Positions 1 through 10,206 of a stretch of 12,866 bases of DNA are shown here, piece by piece. The notes under the pieces are model-generated. The model did not search any database. It saw nothing but the letters and a program-made list of their open reading frames with translations, and was not told the origin of the DNA. The position numbers and the translations under genes are program-made. The stretch lies in contig FWWN02000211.1 of assembly GCA_900175165.2 (NCBI GenBank), positions 1 through 12,866 of the forward strand. The letters are read 5' to 3'. The stretch's first letter is position 1. The number at the start of each line of letters is the position of its first letter. This DNA comes from Rhizomucor pusillus. Its lineage: Eukaryota; Mucoromycota; Mucoromycetes; Mucorales; Lichtheimiaceae.

Positions 1-146
1 ATAGGTTTGCAAGTGGTGTCATTGTCTCCATAAAATAGTTGATATCCCACTGTCCAGACACCAGATGAAAAGCTTAATTTGCTACCCTTGTACGACATAT
101 GATCGCCGTAGCTACCCTTAATATCGGTCGCGCCACGCCAGACCAT
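1..146 (-). CDS. Possible partial exon of an unidentified gene, running off the left edge
   Basis: On the minus strand a frame stays open from position 179 to the window edge, with an ATG at 146-144. The 48 codons from that ATG read as a Gly/Ser/Tyr/Asp-rich stretch containing VWRGATDIKGSYGD, then KLSFSSGVWTVGYQLFYGD and NDTTCKP. The composition resembles a secreted or beta-rich protein, but I recognise no family and see no signal peptide. A stop-free run of this length is not rare by chance, so the case rests on amino-acid character alone. It would lie head-to-tail behind PRP8, with about 415 bp between the PRP8 stop and this ATG. It could equally be noncoding. Confidence 0.22.
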   Translation of the reverse strand, partial: MVWRGATDIKGSYGDHMSYKGSKLSFSSGVWTVGYQLFYGDNDTTCKP

Positions 147-539
147 CTCAGTGGCAGGCGAAATAGCCAGACAACCACTTCATAACATCATCAGTCTACA
201 TTGGAACTATAGCAATAGAGTCGTCGAAATTCATTAATGCAAATGATTTATATTTAGAAGCCACGAGCGTATTGATTATGCCTTATCAGCGTTATGGTGG
301 ATAAGAGCAACAAAAGAGCAAGAAATAGAGTAAAAAGGAGAGGAAATAACCATGGGTGCAAACAGAAGGAAGAGATACAAAGTTATGTCGATGAAGGCAA
401 ACTAGTGATCTTGGTAATCATAAGCAGGAGAAACATGCGGACCAAATCCAACGACCATGATGTTGCTTCAATCAGGCAGCGTTTCAAAATTTGCTGAGAA
501 CGACTTTGCTTTTGGAAAGAGTGTAAACCTCAATACACT
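147..539. other. Intergenic stretch downstream of PRP8
   Basis: No gene is supported here. Short frames exist on the plus strand (for example around 294-497 and 457-645) but they start on non-ATG codons or overlap the PRP8 end, and show no family resemblance. The stretch probably holds the PRP8 3' flank and, if the left-edge frame is real, that gene's promoter. No repeat, tRNA or other RNA gene was recognised. Confidence 0.5.
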
Positions 540-545
540 TTTATT
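540..545 (-). terminator. Likely polyadenylation signal of PRP8 (AATAAA)
   Basis: The minus strand reads AATAAA at 545-540, starting 17 nt after the PRP8 stop codon at 564-562 and inside an A/T-rich stretch. This is the canonical eukaryotic poly(A) hexamer on the right strand. Its closeness to the stop implies a very short 3' UTR, if it is the signal used. Confidence 0.5.
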
Positions 546-561
546 TTTAATTTACAAACAA

Positions 562-3500
562 CTAAGCAAAATTATCATCAATATCGGCCTCGGTGACCGC
601 TTCTGTCTCGCTGCTGAAGTTCATAAAGTGAGCAGCACGGTGTGATTCGTGGTAGAATTCCTTGGGTACGTCCAAAACGAGTCGATAACCCATGTTGGCG
701 TTGAACTGAGCACCCATAAAGTTGTAGTTCCAAATTTCGGATGGCACCATGAAGAAACCAAGGAATCGATCGGACAATAGTATTTGGACCTTCTCAGCGT
801 GTGTGGGGAGATAACCTTGAGGGTTGCTACCCGTGTCCATATTGCTCTTGCCCCATTCAAAGCCGCCTGGAGTCAGCTTATAGGCTGTAAGAGAGCAAGA
901 ACCAGGAGTGAAAGAGCATGTCAGCGTGATAGTCTTTTCACCATCCCAGGACTTGTGGTTGGCAAGTAACTTGGCGTGAGTGGTAACGTCTTGAGGAGAG
1001 ATGTTCATTAATTCTTGCGGCTGTGTGTGAATCCAGCCAAGAGGTTCGAGGTCAGAAAGGTATTCGTGATCAGGCAAGTTGTTGGGTAAATGAACAGTCT
1101 GGTGAGTGCCCCACTGGGGTGGAATGACGATACATCGGATTTCCTTGACGTTAGGAGCATCTGGAGGACTAACACCATAAAGCAAGCCAGCAACTTGGGT
1201 GCGCAAGTCGGAAATGGTGATGAATCGCTTGAGCATATTCTTTGGCATGACATAGGTGTAAGTATTCTCCTTGATATCGTCCGAGTTGACATAGATGTGG
1301 TTGGTACGCAAATGCAAGTTGGTAGCAGAAATGGCTCGGATACGCCACTCTGTCTTGGATGAGAAGGTCTGTGTCTCGTAGTTGCTGGTGGTTGTAACGA
1401 TCATTTCATCACCATGGATATTGCGTGTCTTGGTGGTAACAGCCGTCAACTGCGACTGCTCCTTAGTCTGCTTCTCGATCTCGGCAATCTGTTGACGCTG
1501 CAAAGATGGTGCCTGGATTTCCATACCGAGGATAATATCTCGAATTTCGGATTGCGTGAGTGATGCTACGTTGACATTGTTCTTCTTGCCATAGTCAGCC
1601 AAGATGAGATCCTTCAACTGCACTTCGACGCGGGCCCATTCTTCGTCCGTAAGTGTTGGCCAGATATGGTGAGGCTCGGTAATAGTGCTTCGGTCTGGTC
1701 GCAGAATCATCTTTGTCTTGTCGTTGTTGACATGGAGAGCACGTAAAATAAGTACAAGACGAGAGAAGGCCGTGTATGAAGAGAAGGAACGAAGCCAGTC
1801 ATCATACAAGTTGAACAAGCACATCTGTGGTTCGGTAGCCTTCAAGATGAGATCACCAAACTTTTCAACCTTCAAGCAGGCTTGGAAGGGCAGCTGCAAT
1901 TCGGAACCCTTGATAACGATGTTAGGGAAATCTAGATATCACAATCCTGTTAATCAACTATTCACAACCGCAAATAATATCCATGGTTTGATACATACCT
2001 ACTAAGTGGACTTCCAATGGATCAAGCATACCCTTTCGGGTTACAATGATCTGTTTCGGTTGTTCTTCAACAGGCAATGAACGGATAAGAGCTGCAACTT
2101 CTTCTGCTGTCTTCCATTTTGCCAATTGACCCAGACGCTTCTGACCGGCCCAAACGGAAGTGTGAATAATCTTCAAGAAGAGCTGACCAGTTCTAGGGTT
2201 GAAGATGAAAATAGCACCGTTGATAGGTTTCGTCGTCAAGTTGCCTTCGAATGTCTTGTGGATAGTGACGCGATAGACGTTCGTGTCATCTACGAACCAG
2301 ATGATCTGGTTGCTGAACAATTCGCCATAGTTTGTAGAAGACAAGTATGGTTCGGTGGGTTCTGAAGAGTATAACTGGAGTGCCTTGCGGATACGTTCAC
2401 GAAGCACGTAAAGAGCAGGATTTGCCTTCATAATCTTGGCCATAGCTTGCTGTACCAATGGCTTCATACCAGGAATCCAGTTACCGTAGGCAGAGTACAG
2501 ATTATAAGCCAAGTCGATACCCAACATGAGACCGGTTGGTGATGGATAGATACTCATATTGTCAGTCGTGTAATCCAAGAATTTGGCACGAGTGTATCTT
2601 TCAATATCGTGAGAGTCGAAATCACCCCAACGGAGCTGAATATCCAACCAGTATTTGGTGGTAGTGGGTCCTTCCATGACGTCCTTGGGATCATTAAGTA
2701 GCGATGGTCTTGATACTGGCCATTTGTATGCTGCAAACAGCAAGATATCCTATAATTGCCACCATAAGTCTCCAAACCATTTAATATTCAACGATCAGGT
2801 TTATACTTACACTTGCTGACGAGTTCATCTTGTAGGATTTACGCGGATGGATGGTTTCCTTCTGGACAGTTTCAATTTGCAGAGCTTCAAGCTCTCGATC
2901 GAAGATCTGACACATATCCATAACGATACTTTCGTGAATCTTCTGCCATAAGTGAGCTATAAAGAAACGAAGTAAGTACTAGTGCTTATTATAAAAAAGC
3001 GTATAACTTATTCTCACCTCTGAAGATTTGGATAAGAGAAATCTTGAGAGTAGGAATCTTGCCATGCATGAAGATACCGGTCAAATCCAATTGAACCTGG
3101 AAACCGACATACACGTTTGCGCGATTTATCGTTGGCGACCACCAAAGAGTGTAACGACGATTTGGAATCTGGTTCAAACCGCTACGCTGGGCATTTGTCA
3201 ACTTCTTGTAACGCATGCTCTCTTCGAAACCGCTGGCCTTCTCCCAGAAAAGACCCAACCAGGACGAGAAGTAGGTGCCCTTGAAAAGAGTATGCTCCAA
3301 GATACCTTCGACGCCACCCAAAGCTTGAATCATATCAGTACGATAGTTGTTGAGGTTCCAAAGCTTGCCGTCGTGCCGACTGTGAGTCCAGTAGAAGGGG
3401 TTGTTCTTAAGAACTTGATACTGCTTGAAATCTGTACGCACACGCCAGCCCTTGTCGTACGCAAGAGTATGTCTGTCCTTTTGGAAGAGAGTGTTGATTC

Positions 3501-6500
3501 TCGGAATACCACGGTCCCAGGCGTCTTCCAAATCCTCCAAAGTGAGACGTCTGTTCTGAGCATTTGCTTCTTGACGCTTGAGAGCGTATTCGGCCCAGAC
3601 ACGCTGAGAATCAATAAACTCCGATTCCCAGGACTGGATGTAACGGTACAAATTGGGAATAAGTTGATCTTCATCATGGCTCATACCAGAACGGAAGTGA
3701 GTAATACCAGTTTCCGTCTGCTGAGACCATCGTAAATCGGATTGAGGAATCAAAACGTGACCCATAGAAAGCATGCCGAGACCACCCAATTCCTTTGGAG
3801 TGTACATGGTCACAGGAGGGAAACGTGAAGGCATCTTGGAGTTGAGACCAATCTTGATACGGGTTTGGATCTTGTTTTCACACTTGACAAGCAAATCAAG
3901 CAACTCACGAGTGTGGACAACGGCTTCACGATAATAGGTCATGAGACCAATCAAGGCAGTGTTGTACTTATTGGCAATCTTGCTGAAAGTAGTGCTACCA
4001 GAGGCCATCAAGATTTGACGGATACGGTTGTGGAATCGATCCATGGATTCCTGGTCGACACGCAAGTATGCTTGAGCTGTTCGTTCCTTGGTCTGTTCGT
4101 TGATCAAGTTCCAAACACCATCCTTCAGCGTAAACTCCTCGGTCATGCTACGGATTTTTGGCAAAATTCGCACATCGAAGCCGCACATGGAGAACAAAAG
4201 GTTCGGGTTATCCTTGGAGTAGACGCTGACAAAACTGTCTTCCCATTCAATAGTGGTGAGCGAACGAGGAAGGCGATTCTTGATGTCCCAGAATACAGCA
4301 CGACCAAGGTTGACATCATGCTTCATGAGACGCATACGGCAGTCTCGGGGCCAGCATTTCTTGTTATTATAGCCGACAATGTTTTCAAAGTTTGGATCAG
4401 GATGCTCGGTCAAGTAACGCTGGATAAGATCACGGGCCTCATCAGCAGTGAAGCGGAAGAAGATGTGAATACGATCGATGTAACGAGAGTATAAGCGGAT
4501 TGGGTGCCGGGTTTCGGTCTGGACATCGCGATATTGCAAAAAGTCGTTCGGCATGTTGTATGGACCTGCCATCTCGCTAGCTCTATGCAGACCCAAAACA
4601 AGCAAATCCAGGACAAGACCATAGTACTGGAAGATAAAGGATGCAAACTGAAGACCACGGATCAAACCGTATGCATTGACGTGGTTCATATCCTTGTAGT
4701 TGAGCACAACGTTGTTCTTTGCCGTAGCATAATCCGCAAGATTGTGATCCAAAATGAGACGCAATAGACGGCCCAAAAGCGTCAAATCAATCTTCTCGTA
4801 CACGCGACTGAGCTTGGTTTCGAGCATGACATTGCACTGTCCTTCAGATGTATCCCAGACATCGGTCAAGTTATTGATACCTTGGCACCATTTGTAAACG
4901 AGAAGCGGCGGTGGTTCAGAATCGGAAGGTTTGATCCATGCTGGGAAGAGATGTCGCTTGTCGGCTTCATACCAAAGATACTGATCCAGATACGCATCAG
5001 TTATCTTTTCAAGAGGTTCGACATCGTAGACCGGGACCAAATGTGAATACAAGTCCATGAATTCAATACCGACTTCCTTGAATGCACGCTGAGTAAGCAA
5101 CAAGCGTTTGATACGCGAGAGTGCTTCGTGTGGATTATCGTATGCTTGTTCGATGAGACCAAGTTCTTCACGCTGGCTTTGGTTCAAACGTCCTTGTACA
5201 CTGTAGGCTTCACGAAGACGCTCGAGTGCTAGAATAAGCAACTTGGTATCGTGTTTGTATGAAAGTGGAGGGAAGGGAATCGGAGAGAATTTGCGGCTTT
5301 CAAGCCAGTGCACAGTGGAAGTATAGATAGCGACAGCTTCTTCGGCTGTAATGTATGGACCATCCTTGAGATAGTTATGTTGGCGCTCCTGTTCTGCCTT
5401 GAGCCACAGACGAGTCAATCGACCCAAGTTCTTGCGACAGACAGTCTTATCGACAGTGGCACCACGTCGAATACGTTCACGGTTATAGTGAGCAACGCTA
5501 GTCCACCAGTCTGCCTTGGCTTTGACGTAACGCAGAATCATGTTTTCGATAGGAGTTGGCAAACCAGGTACCTTCCAGGGAATATTGGCTTTCCAAGCAC
5601 GCCATGCTTCGGACAAGTGCTGCAAAATAGTTCTGGACTTGTTACCCTTGATACCTTCAGGCATAGCATCTGTGATATCGTGTAGCACCGCAGCTCTCAA
5701 TTCCAGATCGTAGTGAGAATCGATACGCTGCTTGGTCACCGTCTTGGCAATGCCCTTTGAGTGTCTATAAATGAACAGTTTAGCCTTGAGCATCCATAAT
5801 CAAATATTATTATCGATACATACCTTCCCTCGAACTGACGAGCAAGAAGGTTACCCAACCAACGCTCCAATAGAGGCACGATACCTCGCATGAAGAAAAG
5901 CCAGACACGCCAACCGGGAGCCCAGAAGCCTACACCTGGACCTTTACCCACTGGACCGGTGTTGAAGCGGTAATCTAAATGTGATAGTCAGTACATGAAG
6001 AAACATCCTTTTTGAAAAAAGAGTAGAGGTAGATACTTACAGATCAAGTGCTTCAAGTCCTTACACATACGGATTTGTCTCATCAAGCGGTATTTGTATC
6101 GGTACATACCAGTAAGTTGACCAACATGGGCAAAAATGTACTGCAGACCGTCAGCCAGCTGGAATGCATCGACGTTACCGAGACGATATTGGACGTGCGA
6201 ATCGACGATCAACTTGGTCAAGCGAAGAATCTCACGACACAAGTGGAAGGCGTTACCGAAACGAGACTTCTTTCGTTCCTTGGTCGTCAAGGTCTTTACA
6301 GGCTTCAAGTTGAAGTTGTAATCAAGGTGAAGATAGTTGAGATTCTTTCGGTGGATCAAAAGATTCAACATGTTGTAACCTTGGCGACAAACTTGAAGAC
6401 CAGCTTCCACCCAATCGAGTTGGGTAGTCTGGAAGAACTTCGTCTGCTTGAGACTGCGGAAGAGGTACTTCTTGTTCAAGGCTTTGGGTGGTCGGTGCTT

Positions 6501-7999
6501 GAGTGCGTTCAAGACATAGCACTTTAGAAGCTTCTGGTACGAAACACGGACTTTGACAGGCTGACCAGGAGGACAGTGCTCCAAATACCAGTTCTTCACC
6601 AATGGGACATCTTGAGCACGTCTGGTACGGCCAGAACGCTTGTCAAATGGATGAGGTGCCCAGTACAAGGCGATGGCGTTAGCAGTATTTTCGGTGTACA
6701 ATTCGGTATCTTCCAGGAACGGAACGACGTCGGTTGGTAGAGTAAAGTCCGGGTCTTCATCTTCATCGCCGAATATTTCGTCTTCATGCTTGCTACCTGC
6801 ACCTTCCATGGTTCTGGAAGAAATAGGGTTGATGATAGGGTCAAAGTAAAAGGCAGGAAGATCTGGATCTTCGGAGCGGACATATACAACGGTAGGATAG
6901 TGGTACCAAGATACTCGAACGCTGCGGGGAAGCGAGTTGTACAAGAATGGGAATGCGATTTTGTATTCTGTGCGGATGGGTTGGCGGATAATGATTTTGT
7001 TGATGTCGTTAAATTCATTCCAATCTTCGTCGGCAGTATCAATGTCGCGATACAAAGGCTCGAACCTGGGACCACCAGGAATTGCCATGTTCAAAGCCTT
7101 GGCTGTGAAGAAAGATGGCAGATCGAAGAGATAAAAGTAGTTCTGATCGTTAAGATCGGATAAAAGTTGATGTGCCAATCTATACAACGTAGACATGATG
7201 GGCAAGTCCAGCTTCCATTTACGGTATGTAGGTCCATTTACGTATTTTGTATCGAGTAGCGGTTTAGGGTCGTAGAACCAATCGTATACTGCGGCATCTT
7301 CATCTTCGTCCAATTCCATCTGTATTGCCTCCAAAGGTTCAACATCCATAATATTGTCACCGTAATCGAGTGGAGGTTCTTCATCGTCAAATGGTGGGAA
7401 TCGCATACGTTTGAAATGTCGTCTGTCACGCTTTTCACGTCGCATCATAATCCACATGGTACCCCATTGTGCTATGTAAACCGGTTCGATAACCCATGGA
7501 ATTTCGTTCACAAAGGTAATGGCACCAGTAATGTGGTAAAGCACGGATACTTCATGTACTTGCTCCCACGGCATTGGCATGTTCTCCAACAGCTTCAAGA
7601 CGGCATGTGGGACGTATTTGAGTGCACCGAGGTAAATTCGTTTGTCATGACGGAACTTCTTTGCTGACATATCGCCGTGATCTTTGACGATCTTACGTAA
7701 ATGTTCAGGAGGCATGTCTACCTTCTCATGCTCGATGAAACCTAATGATGACAGTGATTAGTTGCATATGTAGTCTACTATAGCAGATCAAAGGACTTAC
7801 CAAACTTTCGCTTTTCACCATAACGTTTATTCTGTAGTTGTTGCCACTTTCTTGCTTTCTCTTGAATCTTTTCTTCATGTGTCTTCTCACGAGGTGGCGG
7901 CTGGCCATATGCTTGTTGATATTGCTGGTAATCAGCATATTGTGCGGGAATAGCTCCAGCGTAAGCCGGAAACTCGCCGGGGTTGTTGTAATCAGCCAT
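562..7999 (-). CDS. PRP8: Pre-mRNA-splicing factor Prp8, U5 snRNP core protein (complete, 7 exons)
   Basis: Exons (minus): 7999-7801, 7741-6041, 5974-5824, 5764-3018, 2956-2811, 2749-1999, 1931-562. The six introns are 59, 66, 59, 61, 61 and 67 nt, all GT-AG, and the joined CDS is 7065 nt (2354 residues plus stop), close to the roughly 2335-2410 of known Prp8 proteins. The ATG at 7999 is chosen because MADYNNPGE leads into a Tyr/Gln/Pro-rich head and then the conserved [10 protein letters not shown] segment; the next upstream in-frame codon that could extend it is not ATG. Seen in order: [14 protein letters not shown], the WFYD and MSTLYRLA region, reverse-transcriptase-like core (about residues 820-1390), endonuclease-like linker to about 1800, RNase H-like domain (about 1780-2010; YPSPTG), and Jab1/MPN domain from [15 protein letters not shown] to the end. 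Prp8 scaffolds the U5 and U6 snRNAs at the spliceosome active site in the nucleus; its MPN domain is a metal-free module that binds and controls the Brr2 helicase (family knowledge). Identity is essentially certain; exon borders rest on conserved protein joins. Confidence 0.98.
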
Positions 8000-8377
8000 G
8001 ATCTGTGACAATCAAGAACTTTTACAACGTTTGGAAGGCGCACGATCCGAGAGCGAAAGGTGACAAGTGCTTCCGACGTCTGCGGCATCGGATAGGATGT
8101 CGTCATGGAAACCGCAGTCACCATTTGAACTCAAAATATTGAACACAACTCCGAGAAATATTGAGTGCTTCCGGAATCATGTTTCTCCGGACAGCAAGGG
8201 TTGCCTGGTCTTTCTGTCCAGGGATCCCATCTTCTTTTTCCTAGTTCTTCCCGATATGGTTTACGTCAACATATGTGCATCGTATCAAGTTTGTAAATGA
8301 CAACGAATTTCCCAATAAAATTTTAGAAAACTATTGAGGAATGCGAGTCAACACATGACATAGCCAAGATAAAGGAA
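8000..8377. promoter_or_regulatory. Compact divergent promoter region between PRP8 and the M20 gene
   Basis: PRP8 starts leftward at 7999 and the M20-like gene reads rightward from about 8327-8378, so both must be driven from at most about 380 bp. No clear TATA box or CCAAT box is placed convincingly for either gene. Just before the PRP8 ATG the minus strand reads TTGTCACAG, which resembles a 3' splice site, so a 5'UTR intron is possible. On the plus strand, AATAAAATTTTAG ends at 8326, directly before a frame that continues the M20 homology, so a first intron and an unseen first exon may lie within this stretch. Both readings are inference. Confidence 0.4.
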
Positions 8378-10088
8378 ATGGTAGCAGCTACAATTGACGA
8401 TATATCGAATGAGTTACACGAACTTAGCATAAAGGTAGTAACGTTCAACTTTAGAGGTTGGAGCTCGTAACATAATTCGTTTGTTTAGATGCACAAGAAC
8501 CCGGAAGTGGCTATGAAAGAACACAATACGCACAACCTACTGTCAGATTACATGGAGAAAAAAGGATTCAAAGTGATACGTCACGCGTATGACATAGAAA
8601 CAGCGTTTGTTGCAGAGTACAGTCAAGGTCAGGGTAGACATATTGGCATTTGTTCTGAGCTGGATGCGTGGCCAGGGTAGTTCTTTGCGAATACATGAGA
8701 AGTTCCTGCCAGTTACTCAGAAGACAAGTTAATAGTCTGGGTCATGGATGCGGACACAATCTGATCGCCGTCGCAGGCGTTGTTTCCGCGATTGCCCTTA
8801 AGCACTTGTTGGAACAGGGCTTAATGTCCGGAAAGGTCGTTCTCTATGGGACGCCTGCAGAAGGTAAACGATCGCAAGATAGGATTATTATGCTCGATAG
8901 GCAGGAATCAATATTACAGAATGGTAGAGCCATTCATCGGGAAAATCCTTCTCTTAAAGAAACGAGCATTTCAAGATAACGTCGATGTCTGCATGATGCT
9001 TCATCCGGGGGTGGTTTTTTATTTTTTTTCATAAGAGTAAAGCATCATTGACCATATTTATGACTCACTATATTACAATGCACAGCACCCAAGATCTACA
9101 ATATCCATTCATGTTAGCAACCCAGGATTTGACAGTAGAGTTTCTTGGAAAAGCTAGCCACGCCACTCGTAAGTTTTCATTCTTTTGTTTGATGCACATG
9201 TATACGTTTATTGATTGCAATATACATAGTTAAGCCATGGCATGGTGTAAATGCTCTAGATGCAGTGATCCAGGGTTGGACAAATATTGGCTTGCTTCGT
9301 CAGCAGTTAGAACCGACAGACAGGTGCGTACATAGAAGCCTCCTGTCTTATTGCTAAAAGGTCATTCACACACAAATTGCTATGTAGAGTCCATGGCATC
9401 ATTACGAACGGCTGCTCGGCTGCAAGAATTGGCGATATTTTTTATACAACTTCAGCTAATAAGATAATGCTATCTCATTAACCGAACGTTATACCTGACT
9501 ATACATCTGCATTTCTTTATGTTCGAACAGCCAGAGCATCAGACATGAAGCAGTTGATGGAAAAAGTTGAGAACTGCTTCAAAGCGTCGGCTATTGCAAC
9601 TGGTTGCTCAGTCTCATGCAAATGGCGGGAACTAGGAACTGTTCGAGGTGCGTCTCAGAGAAGATCTATAGTGTAACGAAAAAGCAGCTGACTTGGGTAA
9701 ATGGCATTGGCTCGTGCATAATGAGCCAATGGCTGAATTGTATGCAAAGTACAAACGCGAGCAAGGCGCGCAATTCCCTGAACGTGCTGCACAGCAACTA
9801 CAGCCTGTGGCTTCGTCAGATATAGGAAACGTGAGTTACACGATGCCCGTTATCCATCCAATGGTGAAAATCGAAGCAAACGGACCGAACCATACCAAGG
9901 ACTTCGCGTCTGCAACAGGAACGAACGCTGCTCACAAACGTACGTTCGAAGCAACAAAGTGCCTTGTTATGCCAGCCGTGTACGTATTGCTAGATGAAAG
10001 ATTCTTCCAGGCTGTCAAAGAAGATTACAAGAATAGCGTGCCAGAAAAATATCAGGATGGATTCAGCTCTGACGAGGAGCAGCAATAA
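8378..10088 (+). pseudogene. M20-family metallopeptidase/amidohydrolase (PM20D2/ACY1L2-like), frame apparently broken
   Basis: Spliced segments: 8378-8434 (open back to 8327), 8489-8676, 8736-8863, 8928-9010, 9086-9168, 9230-9323, 9388-9425, 9486-9647, 9688-10088; about 410 residues, normal for the family. Members are zinc-type hydrolases that cleave dipeptides or N-acyl amino acids. Visible motifs: IHKNPE-like MHKNPEVAMKEH, SELDAWPGLGHGCGHN (metal site; Cys and His kept), TPAEE (catalytic Glu pair, formed across the 8864-8927 intron), MMLHPG, EFLGKASHAT, KPWHGVNALDAV, RVHGIITNG, GNVSYTMP and NHTKDF near the end. Five introns are ordinary (54, 59, 64, 61, 64 nt). Two joins fail: after HPG, the run of five G at 9007-9011 puts the exon one base out of frame with the next; and 9426-9485 interrupts SAA/NVIPDY with 60 nt containing a stop and lacking GT-AG ends. 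The 40-nt intron at 9648-9687 is also short for this region. The true 5' end is unclear; ATG 8378 is the first plausible internal start. Either a recent pseudogene, unusual splicing, or sequence errors. Confidence 0.72.
9426..9485 (+). other. 60-nt intron-sized insertion with a stop codon inside the M20 gene
   Basis: The M20 protein reads NGCSAA up to 9424 and resumes as NVIPDYTSA from the AAC formed by 9425 plus 9486-9487. The 60 nt between are A/T-rich, carry an in-frame TAA, and contain CTCATTAACC, which resembles a fungal branch site. The borders are GCAA|GAATTG and AACCGA|ACGTT; no GT dinucleotide occurs between 9391 and 9487, so no standard donor is available. The best reading is an intron whose two splice sites have mutated, or a small insertion. 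Confidence 0.5.
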
Positions 10089-10089
10089 A
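10084..10089 (+). terminator. AATAAA overlapping the M20 stop codon
   Basis: AATAAA sits at 10084-10089 and includes the TAA stop at 10086-10088. It could act as a poly(A) signal for the M20 transcript, but an overlap with the stop codon is unusually early, and the fit may be chance because it is made of the last Gln codon plus the stop. Confidence 0.25.
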
Positions 10090-10206
10090 TTACGTACTTT
10101 GATGGAAAACTTTGTAAATCTTGCTGGGTAAAAGCGGAGAGAGAAAGTGGAAATGAATGTCACCCAGAGATGCAGAATTTCGACGCTGACAAGGCTTTTT
10201 CTCATC

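Noticed and set aside
294..645. Short plus-strand frames near the PRP8 3' end
   Set aside because: The first starts on GTG, the second overlaps the PRP8 coding end, and neither has recognisable features.
3028..4494. Long plus-strand open frames (235 and 209 codons) opposite PRP8
   Set aside because: They are antisense shadows of a strongly conserved coding exon and show no family resemblance.
3018..5764. A PRP8 intein, common in fungal Prp8 genes
   Set aside because: The conserved Prp8 sequence runs without interruption through the large central exon and the other exons; every interruption is a 59-67 nt GT-AG intron, far too small for an intein.
8067..8300. Plus-strand 77-codon frame upstream of the M20 gene as its first exon
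   Set aside because: Its content does not resemble an M20 N-terminus and no convincing donor joins it to 8327; a shorter version (ATG 8256 joined at 8288) needs a 38-nt intron and stays speculative.
8882..8900. IIMLDR read in frame after TPAE, resembling the family's usual continuation
   Set aside because: The in-frame read soon hits a stop and diverges; splicing 8864-8927 gives TPAEEPFIGKILLLKKRAF in frame, a better match, so IIMLDR is taken as chance within the intron.
9436..9487. A U12-type AT-AC intron (ATATTTTTT ... TTAACCGAAC) explaining the 60-nt insertion
   Set aside because: The donor and branch only partly match the U12 consensus, and removing it leaves the wrong frame with an immediate stop.
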